Notes: generated by a model from the letters alone, not told the origin. DNA of 64,000 bases from Halomonas sp. M4R1S46 (GCF_025725685.1 NZ_CP107008.1:1116001-1180000), one strand, 5' to 3'. Numbered from the stretch's first letter, positions 25,203 through 35,238 are shown. Translations and numbers: made by a program.

Positions 25203-27056
25203 ATGGCCGACAGCACCCAGTTGTTCCTGGTTCTCGGAGCGACGCTCGCGGCCTTCGTCTGGGGGCGCTTCCGCTACGACCTGGTGGCGCTGGCCGCGCT
25301 GCTGACCTCGGTGCTGCTGGGCCTGGTCCCCACCGACGAGGCCTTCCTCGGCTTCGGTCATCCCGCCGTGATCACCGTGGCCGCGGTGCTGGTGCTCAGC
25401 CGCGGCTTCGAGCGCTCGGGGCTCGTCGACCTGATCGCCGAGCAGGCCCTCAAGGTCGGCGACCGGCTGATCCTGCAGGTGCTGGTGCTCGCCGGCACCG
25501 TGCTGGTGCTGTCCGGGGTGATGAACAACGTCGGTGCCCTGGCGCTGATGTTGCCGGTGGCGATCCGCATGGCCCGGGAGCACGATAGCCCGCCCTCGCT
25601 GCTGCTGATGCCGCTGGCCTTCGGGTCGCTGCTCGGCGGGCTGACGACCCTGATCGGCACCCCGCCCAATATCATCATCTCCAGCTATCGCGGCAGCGTC
25701 GGTGGCGAGTCCTTCGGCATGTTCTCGTTCTTCCCGGTGGGGGCCACGGTGGCCGTGGCCGGCCTGGTGTTCATCGTGCTGGTGGGCTGGCGCCTGGTGC
25801 CCCAGCGGGCCGGCAAGGCCTCCCTCGATGCGATGTTCGACACCGCCCACTACCTGGTGGAGCTGCGGGTCCCCGAGGACGGCAAGGCGGTGGGCTGGTC
25901 GCTGCGTGACCTGCACCAGGCCCTGGAGGAGACCATCCCGGTGCTGGCGGTGGTGCGCGGCGACAAGCGCCAGGCCGGCCATGCCTTCCACGGCACGCTG
26001 CGCGAGGACGATATCCTGCTGGTGGAAGCCGGGCCCGAGGAGATGAAGCTGATCGAGGACAAGGCGGGGCTGGTGGTCGGCCCCGAACCGCCGCCGGACG
26101 ACGAGGCGGAGGCGAGCGAGGAAGCGGCGTCGCCTCGCGAGGCCGAGGCGGGGCAGGGCGGCACCGCGGACGCGGACCGGCCCCCGCCGGTGGACACCGA
26201 GGGCCTGCAACTGGTGGAGGCGGTGGTGCGCAACGATTCCATGATGATCCATCGCACCGTCACCCAGCTTCGCCTGCACAACCAGTTCGGCCTGCATCTG
26301 GTGGCGGTGGCCCGGGACGGCGGTCGCCTCAACCAGCGCCTGCGCGATATCCGTTTCCGGGCCGGGGATGTCCTGCTGCTGCAGGGCGGCGAGGGTGAGA
26401 TCGGCGAGAGCCTCGCTACCCTGGGCTGCCTGCCGCTGGCCAGCCGCAACCTGACCCTGGGCCAGCCCCGGATGCTGATGGTCTCGGTGGCCATCTTCGC
26501 CGTGGCGGTCATCGCCATGGTGCTGGACCTGCTGCCCTCGGCGGTGGCCCTTACCGGAGCCGCCCTGGTGTCGATGATGGTGGGCGTGGTGTCGCTGCGC
26601 GAGGCCTACCAGGCCATCGATGGCCCGGTGATTGTCCTGCTGGGGGCCATGATCCCGGTGGGCCAGGCGCTGGAGACCAGTGGCGGGGCCGGCTTGATCG
26701 CCGAGGCGCTGCTGGCCCTGGGCAGTGAGTGGCCGATAGTGGCCACCCTGGTGGGGCTGTTCCTGATCTGCATGGTGCTCTCCAACGTGGTCAACAACGC
26801 CGCGGCGGCGCTGCTGATGGCGCCCATCGCGGCGAGCCTCGCCGAAGGCTTCGGGGCCTCCCTGGACCCCTTCCTGATGGTGGTGGCGATCAGCGCCTCC
26901 TGCGCCTTCCTCACCCCCATCGGCCACCAGTCCAACACCCTGGTGATGGGCCCCGGGGGCTACCGCTTCGGCGATTTCTGGAAGCTGGGGTTGCCGCTGT
27001 CCCTGGTGGTGATGGCGGTGGCGGTACCGATGATCCTGATCGTCTGGCCGTTGTAG
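25203..27056 (+). CDS. SLC13-type (DASS) permease with two TrkA-C domains
   Basis: This integral inner-membrane carrier of 617 residues has hydrophobic segments in two blocks (about 1-200 and 420-617). They are split by a large soluble insert holding two TrkA-C/RCK-C-like domains (around 215-290 and 345-405) joined by an acidic linker of Glu, Ala and Pro. Repeated SNVVNNAAAALLMAPI- and GTPPNIIISSY-like motifs match the SLC13/DASS substrate and sodium sites. Family members carry dicarboxylates, sulfate or other anions with Na+. Its position suggests uptake of the acid activated by the neighbouring synthetase. ATG 25203 has GGGAG upstream. Confidence 0.85.
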   Translation: MADSTQLFLVLGATLAAFVWGRFRYDLVALAALLTSVLLGLVPTDEAFLGFGHPAVITVAAVLVLSRGFERSGLVDLIAEQALKVGDRLILQVLVLAGTVLVLSGVMNNVGALALMLPVAIRMAREHDSPPSLLLMPLAFGSLLGGLTTLIGTPPNIIISSYRGSVGGESFGMFSFFPVGATVAVAGLVFIVLVGWRLVPQRAGKASLDAMFDTAHYLVELRVPEDGKAVGWSLRDLHQALEETIPVLAVVRGDKRQAGHAFHGTLREDDILLVEAGPEEMKLIEDKAGLVVGPEPPPDDEAEASEEAASPREAEAGQGGTADADRPPPVDTEGLQLVEAVVRNDSMMIHRTVTQLRLHNQFGLHLVAVARDGGRLNQRLRDIRFRAGDVLLLQGGEGEIGESLATLGCLPLASRNLTLGQPRMLMVSVAIFAVAVIAMVLDLLPSAVALTGAALVSMMVGVVSLREAYQAIDGPVIVLLGAMIPVGQALETSGGAGLIAEALLALGSEWPIVATLVGLFLICMVLSNVVNNAAAALLMAPIAASLAEGFGASLDPFLMVVAISASCAFLTPIGHQSNTLVMGPGGYRFGDFWKLGLPLSLVVMAVAVPMILIVWPL

Positions 27057-27145
27057 GTGTGAGGGGCAAGGTGTAAGGAGTGAGGAGTCCGGCGTGATTC
27101 CAGCCAGCCTTCACTCCTCACCCATAACGCCTCACCCCTTACTCC
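27057..27145. repeat. Inverted, heptad-like repeat between convergent genes
   Basis: The gap between the SLC13 gene and fadE holds G-rich seven-base units on one side (GTAAGGAGTGAGGAGT near 27072) and their complement on the other (ACTCCTCAC at 27113-27121 and CCTCACCCCTTACTCCC further on). It could act as a two-way terminator hairpin. Confidence 0.6.
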
Positions 27146-29593
27146 CTATGCTGGATGGTGGCGCAGCACCTTGGCCTTGTCGATGACGAAGGCGTCATAC
27201 TCGAAGTCGTCCACGGTCAGCATGTCCAGCACCTCGGACTCCCGCTGGCGCATGAAGGTGGCGTCGTCCTCGTCGATCACGCCCGCCTCCAGGGCCGCCT
27301 CCACGCGCTGCTCGGGGTGCAGGGCCTCCGGCGGCAGCTCGCCCCTGGCATAGGCCTTGTTGACCGTGCGGTAGAGGACCTCGGCGCGGTCCTGGGTGGC
27401 CAGCAGGGCGTTGTAGCGGGCCAGCGGATTGTCCTGGGGCCCGTCGTCGACGTCCCAGGTGTTGGCCAGCAGCTTGTGGCGCAGGGCGGTGTCCCGGGAC
27501 ATGGCCTGGGCAATGCGGCGGGTCAGGTCATCGTGGGGGCGCGACCAGCGGCGGCCGCGCGGCATCACCAGCAAGCGCAGTCCCCGGCCCAGGGCGCGGT
27601 TCGGCAGGTTGTCGAAGAGCTCGTCGAAGGCCTGCTCGGTGCGCTGCAGCAGGAAGCAGGCGGCATAGTCCAGCACGGCGGCCTCGCCCTCGACCTGGTC
27701 GCCTTCCTGCCACTGCTTGAGCAGCATGCTGGCCAGGTAGAGGTTGGAGAGCACGTCGCCGAGCCGTGCCGAGAGCATCTCGCGCTGCTTGAGCTGCGAG
27801 CCCAGGCTCGCCATGGCGGCGTCGGCGGCGAGTCCGAAGCCGGCGGAGAGCCGGGCGATCTCGCGGGCGTAGGGGGCGGCGACGTCGTCGAAGGGCACGT
27901 TCGGCCGGCCGAGGCCCAGTCCCTGGGTCAGGGCCCGGGCGGCGTTGCCGAAGATCAACCCGGCATGGCCGAAGACGGCGGCGTCGAAGGCCGCGAGGTC
28001 GTCGCTATCCTTGGCGGCCAGCTCCTCCAGCACATAGGGATGGCAGCGGATGGCCCCCTGGCCGAAGATCATCAGGTTGCGGGTCATGATGTTGGCACCC
28101 TCGACGGTGATCGCCACCGGGGTGGCGCTGTAGCCGATGCCGAGGTAGTTGCGCGGCCCCAGGGTGACCGCCTTGCCGCCGTGGATGTCCATGGCGTCGG
28201 CCAGGATCACCCGCTGGAACTCGGTGAGCTGGCTCTTGAGGATCGCCGAGGGCACTGCCGGCTTCTCGCCATGGTCGATGGTGTTGGCGGTCTGGTAGAC
28301 GGCGGCCTGGGCGATATAGGTCAGGGCGGTCATCCGTGCCAGGGGCTCCTGGACGCCCTCCATCTCGGCTACCGGCACGTTGAACTGGCGGCGGATCCGG
28401 GCGAAGCCGCCGGTCCAGCCCAGGGCGTAGCGGGCGGTGCCGGTGGCGCCGGAGGGCAGGGTGATGCAGCGGCCGATGGACAGGCACTCCACCAGCATCC
28501 GCCAGCCCTGGCCGATCATCTCCTGGCCGCCGATGATGGTGGACAGCGGCACGAAGACGTCCCGGCCCTTGATCGGGCCGTTGAGGAAGGGACTGCCGAT
28601 GGGATGGTGACGGCGGCCAATCTCCATGCCCGTGGTGTCCCGGGGGATCAGCGCCAGGGTGATGCCGCGGTCGGCCTCGTCGCCGAGCAGGTGCTCCGGG
28701 TCGAACAGCCGGAAGGCCAGGCCCACCACGGTGGCGATGGGCGCCAGGGTGATCCAGCGCTTCTCGAAGTTCAGCTTGAGCCCGAGCACCTCCTCGCCGT
28801 CGACGACCTGCTTGCACACCACGCCGGTGTCCGGCAGGGCGGTGGCGTCGGACCCGGCCCGGGGGCCGGTCAGGCCGAAGCAGGGGATCTCGCGGCCGTC
28901 GGCCAGGCGCGGCAGGTAGTGGTCCTTCTGTGCCTGGGTGCCGTACTTGAGCAGCAGCTCCCCCGGTCCCAGGGAGTTGGGCACGCCCACGGTGACCATC
29001 AGCATCTCGCTGATTGACAGCTTCTGCAGCACCGTGGACTGGGCCTTGGCCGAGAAGCCCAGGCCGCCGTATTCCCTGGGGATGATCATCCCGAAGAAGC
29101 GTTCCCGCTTGAGGTAATCCCACAGCTCCTGGGGCAGGTCGGCGCGCTCCCGGGCGATGTCCCAGGCGTTGCACATGCCCGCGGCCACGCCGCACTGGTG
29201 AACGACGAAGGCGCGCTCCTCGTCGGTGAGGCCGTCGTCGCCGAACGCCAGCAGGCGATCCCAGTCGGGCCGGCCGGTGAACAGCTCGCGGTCCCAGGCC
29301 ACGCTGCCGGCCTCCAGCGCGGTGCGTTCGGTATCCGAGACCTTCGGAGCGACCCGCTTGAACAGCGCGAACAACCGGGGGCTCAGCCACCGTCGGCGCA
29401 GGGCGGGCAGGCCGCAGGCGGCGATGGCCACGGCGGCGATCAGCAGCAGCGCGCCGAGGATCGGCGCGCCGGCGACCAGGCCGACGAGGCCGAGCCCCGC
29501 GGTCACGGCCAGCGCGGGCAGGGCGCCCGCCTCTCGGCGCGTCACGATGAGCAGGCCGGTGACGGCCAGCGCGAGCAGGATCAGGGTCAGCAT
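27146..29593 (-). CDS. fadE: Acyl-CoA dehydrogenase FadE
   Basis: FadE carries out the first, FAD-dependent oxidation of fatty acyl-CoA in beta-oxidation. At 815 residues it is the long enterobacterial type: two N-terminal membrane helices (about 1-65), then the dehydrogenase fold with FGMIIPREYGGLGFSAKAQ, CFGLTGPRAGSDA for substrate and flavin contact, and a long C-terminal domain of unknown role. A PsrA/FadR-like palindrome lies 16 bases before the ATG. The gene converges on the SLC13 transporter and is not in the same operon as the crotonases. Confidence 0.94.
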   Translation of the reverse strand: MLTLILLALAVTGLLIVTRREAGALPALAVTAGLGLVGLVAGAPILGALLLIAAVAIAACGLPALRRRWLSPRLFALFKRVAPKVSDTERTALEAGSVAWDRELFTGRPDWDRLLAFGDDGLTDEERAFVVHQCGVAAGMCNAWDIARERADLPQELWDYLKRERFFGMIIPREYGGLGFSAKAQSTVLQKLSISEMLMVTVGVPNSLGPGELLLKYGTQAQKDHYLPRLADGREIPCFGLTGPRAGSDATALPDTGVVCKQVVDGEEVLGLKLNFEKRWITLAPIATVVGLAFRLFDPEHLLGDEADRGITLALIPRDTTGMEIGRRHHPIGSPFLNGPIKGRDVFVPLSTIIGGQEMIGQGWRMLVECLSIGRCITLPSGATGTARYALGWTGGFARIRRQFNVPVAEMEGVQEPLARMTALTYIAQAAVYQTANTIDHGEKPAVPSAILKSQLTEFQRVILADAMDIHGGKAVTLGPRNYLGIGYSATPVAITVEGANIMTRNLMIFGQGAIRCHPYVLEELAAKDSDDLAAFDAAVFGHAGLIFGNAARALTQGLGLGRPNVPFDDVAAPYAREIARLSAGFGLAADAAMASLGSQLKQREMLSARLGDVLSNLYLASMLLKQWQEGDQVEGEAAVLDYAACFLLQRTEQAFDELFDNLPNRALGRGLRLLVMPRGRRWSRPHDDLTRRIAQAMSRDTALRHKLLANTWDVDDGPQDNPLARYNALLATQDRAEVLYRTVNKAYARGELPPEALHPEQRVEAALEAGVIDEDDATFMRQRESEVLDMLTVDDFEYDAFVIDKAKVLRHHPA

Positions 29594-29608
29594 GGAGGGC
29601 TCCGTCGG

Positions 29609-29628
29609 ATTCGAACACTTGTTTGAAT
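29609..29628. promoter_or_regulatory. PsrA-like operator upstream of fadE
   Basis: Read on the gene's strand this is ATTCAAACAAGTGTTCGAAT, a nearly perfect 20-bp palindrome (ATTCAAAC against GTTCGAAT, one mismatch) resembling the fatty-acid-responsive PsrA/TetR operators of gammaproteobacteria. Its closeness to the start codon suits repression relieved by long-chain acyl-CoA. Confidence 0.65.
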
Positions 29629-29693
29629 GTCTTCAGCCTAGCGCAAGAAACGCCGCCTGGCCACCATCGAAGCCTGGGATGCCGCCAACGAAA

Positions 29694-29716
29694 ACGCCCC
29701 GCGCGAGGCGGGGCGT
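29694..29716 (-). terminator. Intrinsic terminator of betA
   Basis: ACGCCCCGC and GCGGGGCGT (29694-29702 and 29708-29716) form a 9-bp stem with a 5-base loop; on the minus strand it is followed by TTTTCG. It stands 20 bases past the betA stop. Confidence 0.8.
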
Positions 29717-29735
29717 AGGGAGGGAGCCGGGTGGA

Positions 29736-31427
29736 TCAGCTCAGGCGGCGCATCGGCTCGCGCTGGGCGGGGGCGTCACCCGCCACGTAGTAGGGGGCGT
29801 CGCTTCTCGGCAGCGGCTCCCGGCCGCGGATCTTGTCGGCCATCTTCTCCGCCAGCATGATCGTCGGCGCATTGAGGTTGCCGGTGGGGATGACCGGAAA
29901 CAGCGAGGCATCGACCACCCGCACGGCCTCCACACCATGGACCCGGCCGGCGCCGTCGACCACAGCGTCGTCCCCCTCGCCCATGCGGCAACTGCCGCAG
30001 GGGTGATAGGCGGTCTCGGCGTGCTCGCGGACGAAGGCGTCGAGCTCGGCGTCGGACTGCACGTCCGGCCCCGGCGAGATCTCCCGGCCGCGGTACTCGT
30101 CGAAGGCCGGCTGGGCGATGATCTCTCGGGTCAGGCGGATGGCGTCGCGGAACTCCTGCCAGTCCTTCTCGGTGGACATGTAGTTGAACAGGATCGAAGG
30201 TGCGGCCTTGGGGTCCCGGGAGGTCAGGCGCACCCGGCCCTCGCTCTCGGAGCGCATGGAGCCGACGTGGGCCTGGAAGCCGTGGGCCTGCACCGCGCTC
30301 TTGCCATTGTAGCTGATGGCGATGGGCAGGAAGTGGTACTGCAGGTTGGGCCATTCCTCGTCGTCGCTCGAGCGGATGAAGCCCGCGGCCTCGAACTGGT
30401 TGCTGGCCCCCACGCCGCTGCCCAGGAACAGCCACTCGGCGCCGATCTTAGGCTGGTTGTACCACTTCAGTGCCGGATACAGCGAGATCGGCTGCTTGCA
30501 CTCGTACTGGATGTACATTTCCAGGTGATCCTGGAGGTGGGCGCCGACATTCTCGTTGACCTGCACGGCCTCGATGCCGAGCTCGTCGAGCACGTCCTTC
30601 GGGCCGACGCCGGAGCGCTGCAGGATCTGCGGCGAGGCGATGGCGCCGGCGCACAGCAGCACCTCGCGGCGGGCGTGGACTTGCCGGGGCTCGCCGCGAC
30701 GCGCGTAGCGCACGCCGGTGGCCCGCTTGCCCGCGAAGGTGATGACATCGGTGGTGGCGCGGGTCTCGATGGTCAGGTTCGGCCGCCCCTTGGCCTGGTC
30801 GAGGTAACCGCGGGCCGTGGAGGCGCGCCGCCCGTTCGGGGTGACGAAGCGGTCCATGGGGCCGAAGCCTTCCTGCTGGTAGCCGTTGACGTCCTCGGTG
30901 GCCGGGTAGCCGGCCTGCTGCCCCGCCTCGATGAAGGCATGGTAGAGCGGGTTGTTGCCCTCCTTCGGCGTGGTCACGCTGACCGGGCCGTCGCCGCCGT
31001 GGTAGGCGTTGGGGCCAATGTCGCGGGTCTCGGCCTTGCGGAAGTAGGGCAGGCAGTCGGTGTAGGTCCAGTCCTCGAGGCCGGCTCGCTTGGCCCAGCC
31101 GTCGTAGTCCAGGGCGTTGCCGCGGATGTAGCACATGCCGTTGATCAGCGAGGAGCCGCCCAGGCCCTTGCCGCGGCCGCACTCCATGCGACGGCCGTCC
31201 ATGTGCGGCTCCGGGTCGGTCTCGAAGGCCCAGTTGTAGCGCTTGCCCTGCAGCGGATAGGCCAGGGCCGCCGGCATCTGGGTGCGGAAGTCGAAGCGAT
31301 GGTCCGGGCCGCCGGCCTCGAGCAGCAGCACGCTGACGTCCGGGTCCTCGGTGAGGCGGGTGGCCAGGACGTTGCCGGCGGAGCCGGCGCCGATGATGAT
31401 GTAATCGAATTCACGGGACTGCGACAT
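29736..31427 (-). CDS. betA: Choline dehydrogenase BetA
   Basis: BetA oxidises choline to betaine aldehyde (and can act on the aldehyde) at the membrane using FAD. The 563-residue GMC oxidoreductase has the FAD motif YIIIGAGSAGNVLATRL, GKGLGGSSLINGMCYIRGN, SGVGPKDVLDELGI, and the C-terminal HPCGSCRMG and PTGNLNAPTIMLAEKMAD around the catalytic His and Asn. It is the last gene of betIBA. A short copy of the dispersed repeat separates it from betB, unlike the tight spacing common for this operon. Confidence 0.95.
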   Translation of the reverse strand: MSQSREFDYIIIGAGSAGNVLATRLTEDPDVSVLLLEAGGPDHRFDFRTQMPAALAYPLQGKRYNWAFETDPEPHMDGRRMECGRGKGLGGSSLINGMCYIRGNALDYDGWAKRAGLEDWTYTDCLPYFRKAETRDIGPNAYHGGDGPVSVTTPKEGNNPLYHAFIEAGQQAGYPATEDVNGYQQEGFGPMDRFVTPNGRRASTARGYLDQAKGRPNLTIETRATTDVITFAGKRATGVRYARRGEPRQVHARREVLLCAGAIASPQILQRSGVGPKDVLDELGIEAVQVNENVGAHLQDHLEMYIQYECKQPISLYPALKWYNQPKIGAEWLFLGSGVGASNQFEAAGFIRSSDDEEWPNLQYHFLPIAISYNGKSAVQAHGFQAHVGSMRSESEGRVRLTSRDPKAAPSILFNYMSTEKDWQEFRDAIRLTREIIAQPAFDEYRGREISPGPDVQSDAELDAFVREHAETAYHPCGSCRMGEGDDAVVDGAGRVHGVEAVRVVDASLFPVIPTGNLNAPTIMLAEKMADKIRGREPLPRSDAPYYVAGDAPAQREPMRRLS

Positions 31428-31568
31428 GGAGCCTCCCTGAAAGAGTCAAAAGGGTCTCGAAGGCGAGACACCTGACGGGGCGCTCGCCGATGGGGGCGCG
31501 GAGGACGGTCTCCGCGTCCGGGTGGTGGTCGTGGAAGGGCATCAGGCGCTTCGTTCACCATCCGGAGC

Positions 31569-31681
31569 GATGAGCTTTCCCGGCGACAAGCCTCGCGAGG
31601 GCGCTGTGAACCCCTCCATGGGCGCTACTTTTGCCATCCCTGGCAAAAGACCCTCGCTATGGCTTGTCCCCGGCGCTCATC
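31569..31681 (-). repeat. Dispersed palindromic repeat, copy D (short form)
   Basis: This 113-bp copy, reversed in direction, keeps both ends of the family (GATGAGC at 31569-31575, GCTCATC at 31675-31681). About 80 middle bases are replaced by a compact hairpin, TTTTGCCAGGGATGGCAAAA on the minus strand. It lies between betB and betA. Confidence 0.85.
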
Positions 31682-31704
31682 AGGCGGATGTTGTCCTCGA
31701 GCGG

Positions 31705-33174
<1,470 letters not shown>

Positions 33175-33185
33175 GGGACCTCCAA

Positions 33186-33821
33186 TCAGGACTCGGTGGA
33201 AACGGGGTGGGGCGTTGTCGCTGCCGCGGCCACGCCGTGGGCGTGGAGCAGCTGGTCGAGGTATTCCCGGGCCAGGCGCCGGGCACGGTCGGTGTCCAGC
33301 CCTTCGGGGGTGAGGGCGCCGCGCAACCACAGGCCGTCGATCATCGCGGCCAGTGCCCGGGCGGCATCCCGGGCCTCCTCCTGGGGCAGCAGGCGACGCA
33401 ACTGGTGGCAAAGATTGGCGTAGAGGCGCCGGTCGTTGACCTGCTGCAGGCGCTGCAGCTGCGGCTGGTGCATGCTGCTGGCCCAGAAGGCCAGCCAGGT
33501 CTTGGCTACCGGGCCGGTGACCTGGGAGCGATCGAAGTTGCCATCGATGATCGCCGCCAGGTGCGCCTCGGGGGCGTTTGTCGCCAGGGCCCGGCGGCGT
33601 GCGGTGACGGCCTCGCCCAGGTCGCTGAGGATCTGGCGCATCGTGGCCTCCAGCAGGCCATCCTTGCCGCCGAAGTAGTGGCTGATGATGCCGGCGGAGA
33701 CGCCGGCATGACGGGCGATGCGCATCACGGTGGCATCGGCCAGGCCGACCTCGTCGATGGCCGCCATGGTGGCTTTGATCAGCTGCTGGCGACGGATGGG
33801 TTCCATTCCGACCTTGGGCAC
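33186..33821 (-). CDS. betI: Choline-responsive repressor BetI
   Basis: BetI is the TetR-type repressor of the bet genes, released by choline. The 211-residue protein has the characteristic start PKVGMEPIRRQQLIKATMAAI, then a helix-turn-helix with VMRIARHAGVSAGIISHYFGGK. I chose GTG 33821 because the family begins at this point and AGAGGAG stands eight bases upstream; ATG codons further out give extra, unrelated residues. The C-terminus is slightly longer than usual. A perfect palindrome 82 bases upstream is the likely operator. Confidence 0.93.
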   Translation of the reverse strand: MPKVGMEPIRRQQLIKATMAAIDEVGLADATVMRIARHAGVSAGIISHYFGGKDGLLEATMRQILSDLGEAVTARRRALATNAPEAHLAAIIDGNFDRSQVTGPVAKTWLAFWASSMHQPQLQRLQQVNDRRLYANLCHQLRRLLPQEEARDAARALAAMIDGLWLRGALTPEGLDTDRARRLAREYLDQLLHAHGVAAAATTPHPVSTES

Positions 33822-33902
33822 CTTGCGGACTCCTCTCTCGGCGTTCGTCTTGCTTCCATGCCCGGAAGCATGGTTACCATAGCTACAGCTTGCCATTTTT
33901 TT

Positions 33903-33916
33903 ATTGAACGTTCAAT
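33903..33916. promoter_or_regulatory. BetI operator palindrome
   Basis: ATTGAACGTTCAAT is a perfect 14-bp palindrome within a longer, AT-rich symmetric stretch (TTATTGAACGTTCAATCAAT). It lies between the divergent betI and choX genes and matches the type of site bound by BetI, so it may control both. Confidence 0.75.
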
Positions 33917-33985
33917 CAATAAAGATAATCGGCAGCCGGCAGGGCCCTCCCCCTGCCTATACTCAACGTCCAACCCAAGGGAGAC

Positions 33986-34942
33986 ATGTCGATGCACAAG
34001 ATGACCATGGGCCTGGCAACCGCCGCGCTTTCGCTGACCGCTTCGCCGCTGTTGATGGCCGCCGAGGACCAGAGCTGCCAGAGCGTGCACTTCGCCGAGG
34101 TCGGCTGGACGGACATCACCGCGACCACCGCCCTGACCACCGAGGTACTCGAGGCGCTGGGCTACGAGACCCGGATCGATACCGTCTCGGTGCCGATCGC
34201 CTATTCGGGCATGAAGAACTGCGACTTCGATGTCTTCCTCGGCAACTGGATGCCGTCCATGGCCTCGATCAGCGATCCCTACGTGGATCAGGGCCAGGTG
34301 GATCGCCTGGGGGCCAACCTGGAGGGGGCCAAGTACACCCTGGCGGTGCCGCAGTACGTCTATGATGCCGGGGTGACCTCGGTGGCCGACCTGGACGAGC
34401 ATGCCGAGAAGTTCGATGCCACGCTGCACGGCATCGAGGCCGGCAACGACGGCAACCAGCTGATCCAGGACATGATCGACGACGACGCCTTCGGCCTCGG
34501 CGACTGGCGGCTGGTCGACTCCAGCGAGGCCGGCATGCTCGCCGAACTGCGCGCCCGCACGCCGGACGAGACGTGGATGGTGTTCCTCGGCTGGGAGCCG
34601 CACCCCATGAACACCAACTTCGACATCGCCTACCTCGAGGGCGCCGACGACTACTTCGGCCCCGACCTCGGCGGGGCCACCGTCTATACCAATACCCGCG
34701 CCGGCTTCGCCGAGGAGTGCGCCAATGTCGGTGAGCTGCTGGGCAACCTCTCCTTCACCCTGGAAATGGAAAACCAGCTGATGGGAGAGATTATGGATCA
34801 GGGCGCCGATCCCCGCGACGCCGCCCGCGACTATCTCCAGGCCCATCCGCAGGTGCTCGAGGGCTGGCTCGAGGGTGTCACCACCCGGGACGGCGAGCCG
34901 GGTCTGCCGGCCGTCAAGGAGGCGCTGTCCATCGACGGATGA
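33986..34942 (+). CDS. choX: Choline ABC transporter substrate-binding protein (orphan)
   Basis: This 318-residue periplasmic binding protein of the ProX/ChoX type should capture choline. A signal peptide covers roughly residues 1-26 (AALSLTASPLLMAAED). The mature part has VHFAEVGWTDITATTALT, FDVFLGNWMPSM and WMVFLGWEPHPMN, with the tryptophans and aspartates that form the quaternary-amine box. AAGGGAGAC precedes ATG 33986; a second in-frame ATG is at 33992. No permease or ATPase gene follows; tRNA genes do. This resembles the BetX/CaiX arrangement in pseudomonads, where orphan binding proteins share a distant transporter core. Confidence 0.88.
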   Translation: MSMHKMTMGLATAALSLTASPLLMAAEDQSCQSVHFAEVGWTDITATTALTTEVLEALGYETRIDTVSVPIAYSGMKNCDFDVFLGNWMPSMASISDPYVDQGQVDRLGANLEGAKYTLAVPQYVYDAGVTSVADLDEHAEKFDATLHGIEAGNDGNQLIQDMIDDDAFGLGDWRLVDSSEAGMLAELRARTPDETWMVFLGWEPHPMNTNFDIAYLEGADDYFGPDLGGATVYTNTRAGFAEECANVGELLGNLSFTLEMENQLMGEIMDQGADPRDAARDYLQAHPQVLEGWLEGVTTRDGEPGLPAVKEALSIDG

Positions 34943-34960
34943 GGTCCGGGCACGGTGGGC

Positions 34961-34989
34961 TTGCCAAGGGGCGGGCCGCCGTGCATAAT
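34961..34989 (+). promoter_or_regulatory. Promoter of tRNA-Met
   Basis: TTGCCA (34961-34966) and CATAAT (34984-34989) are 17 bases apart and end 40 bases before the tRNA, a good sigma-70 match. Confidence 0.65.
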
Positions 34990-35029
34990 CCCCACCCGTC
35001 GCTCGGGCCGAGTCCCGTGAGGCGAAAAT

Positions 35030-35106
35030 GGCTACGTAGCTCAGCTGGTTAGAGCACATCACTCATAATGATGGGGTCCCCTGTTCGAATCAGGGCGTAG
35101 CCACCA
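35030..35106 (+). tRNA. tRNA-Met (CAT), elongator type
   Basis: A 77-base cloverleaf with encoded CCA; the anticodon loop CTCATAA is closed by CATCA/TGATG. The sequence follows the gammaproteobacterial elongator tRNA-Met. An identical gene lies in the opposite direction at 41799-41875. Confidence 0.97.
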
Positions 35107-35114
35107 GGACAGCA

Positions 35115-35153
35115 CGAGACGCCCGCTTGGCCCTTGGTCGAGTGGGCGTCTCG
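35115..35153 (+). terminator. Hairpin after tRNA-Met
   Basis: CGAGACGCCC (35115-35124) pairs with GGGCGTCTCG (35144-35153), followed by a short CGTTGT. This is a likely terminator for the tRNA-Met transcript. Confidence 0.6.
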
Positions 35154-35189
35154 CGTTGTGGGACGGGTCAAGGCGGAAGGCGGGGAGAC

Positions 35190-35217
35190 TTGACGTTTAC
35201 AAGCCGATCCGTATACT
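35190..35217 (+). promoter_or_regulatory. Promoter of the tRNA-Asn cluster
   Basis: TTGACG (35190-35195) and TATACT (35212-35217) are 16 bases apart, ending 21 bases before the first tRNA-Asn, with the GC-rich discriminator usual for stable RNA genes. Confidence 0.78.
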
Positions 35218-35238
35218 ACGCCCCGTGCTCGAGGCCAT

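Noticed and set aside
24192..26927. A 911-codon open frame antisense to the crotonase and SLC13 genes
   Set aside because: It is rich in His, Gly, Gln and Arg, as expected from reading GC-rich genes backwards, and has no family motifs.
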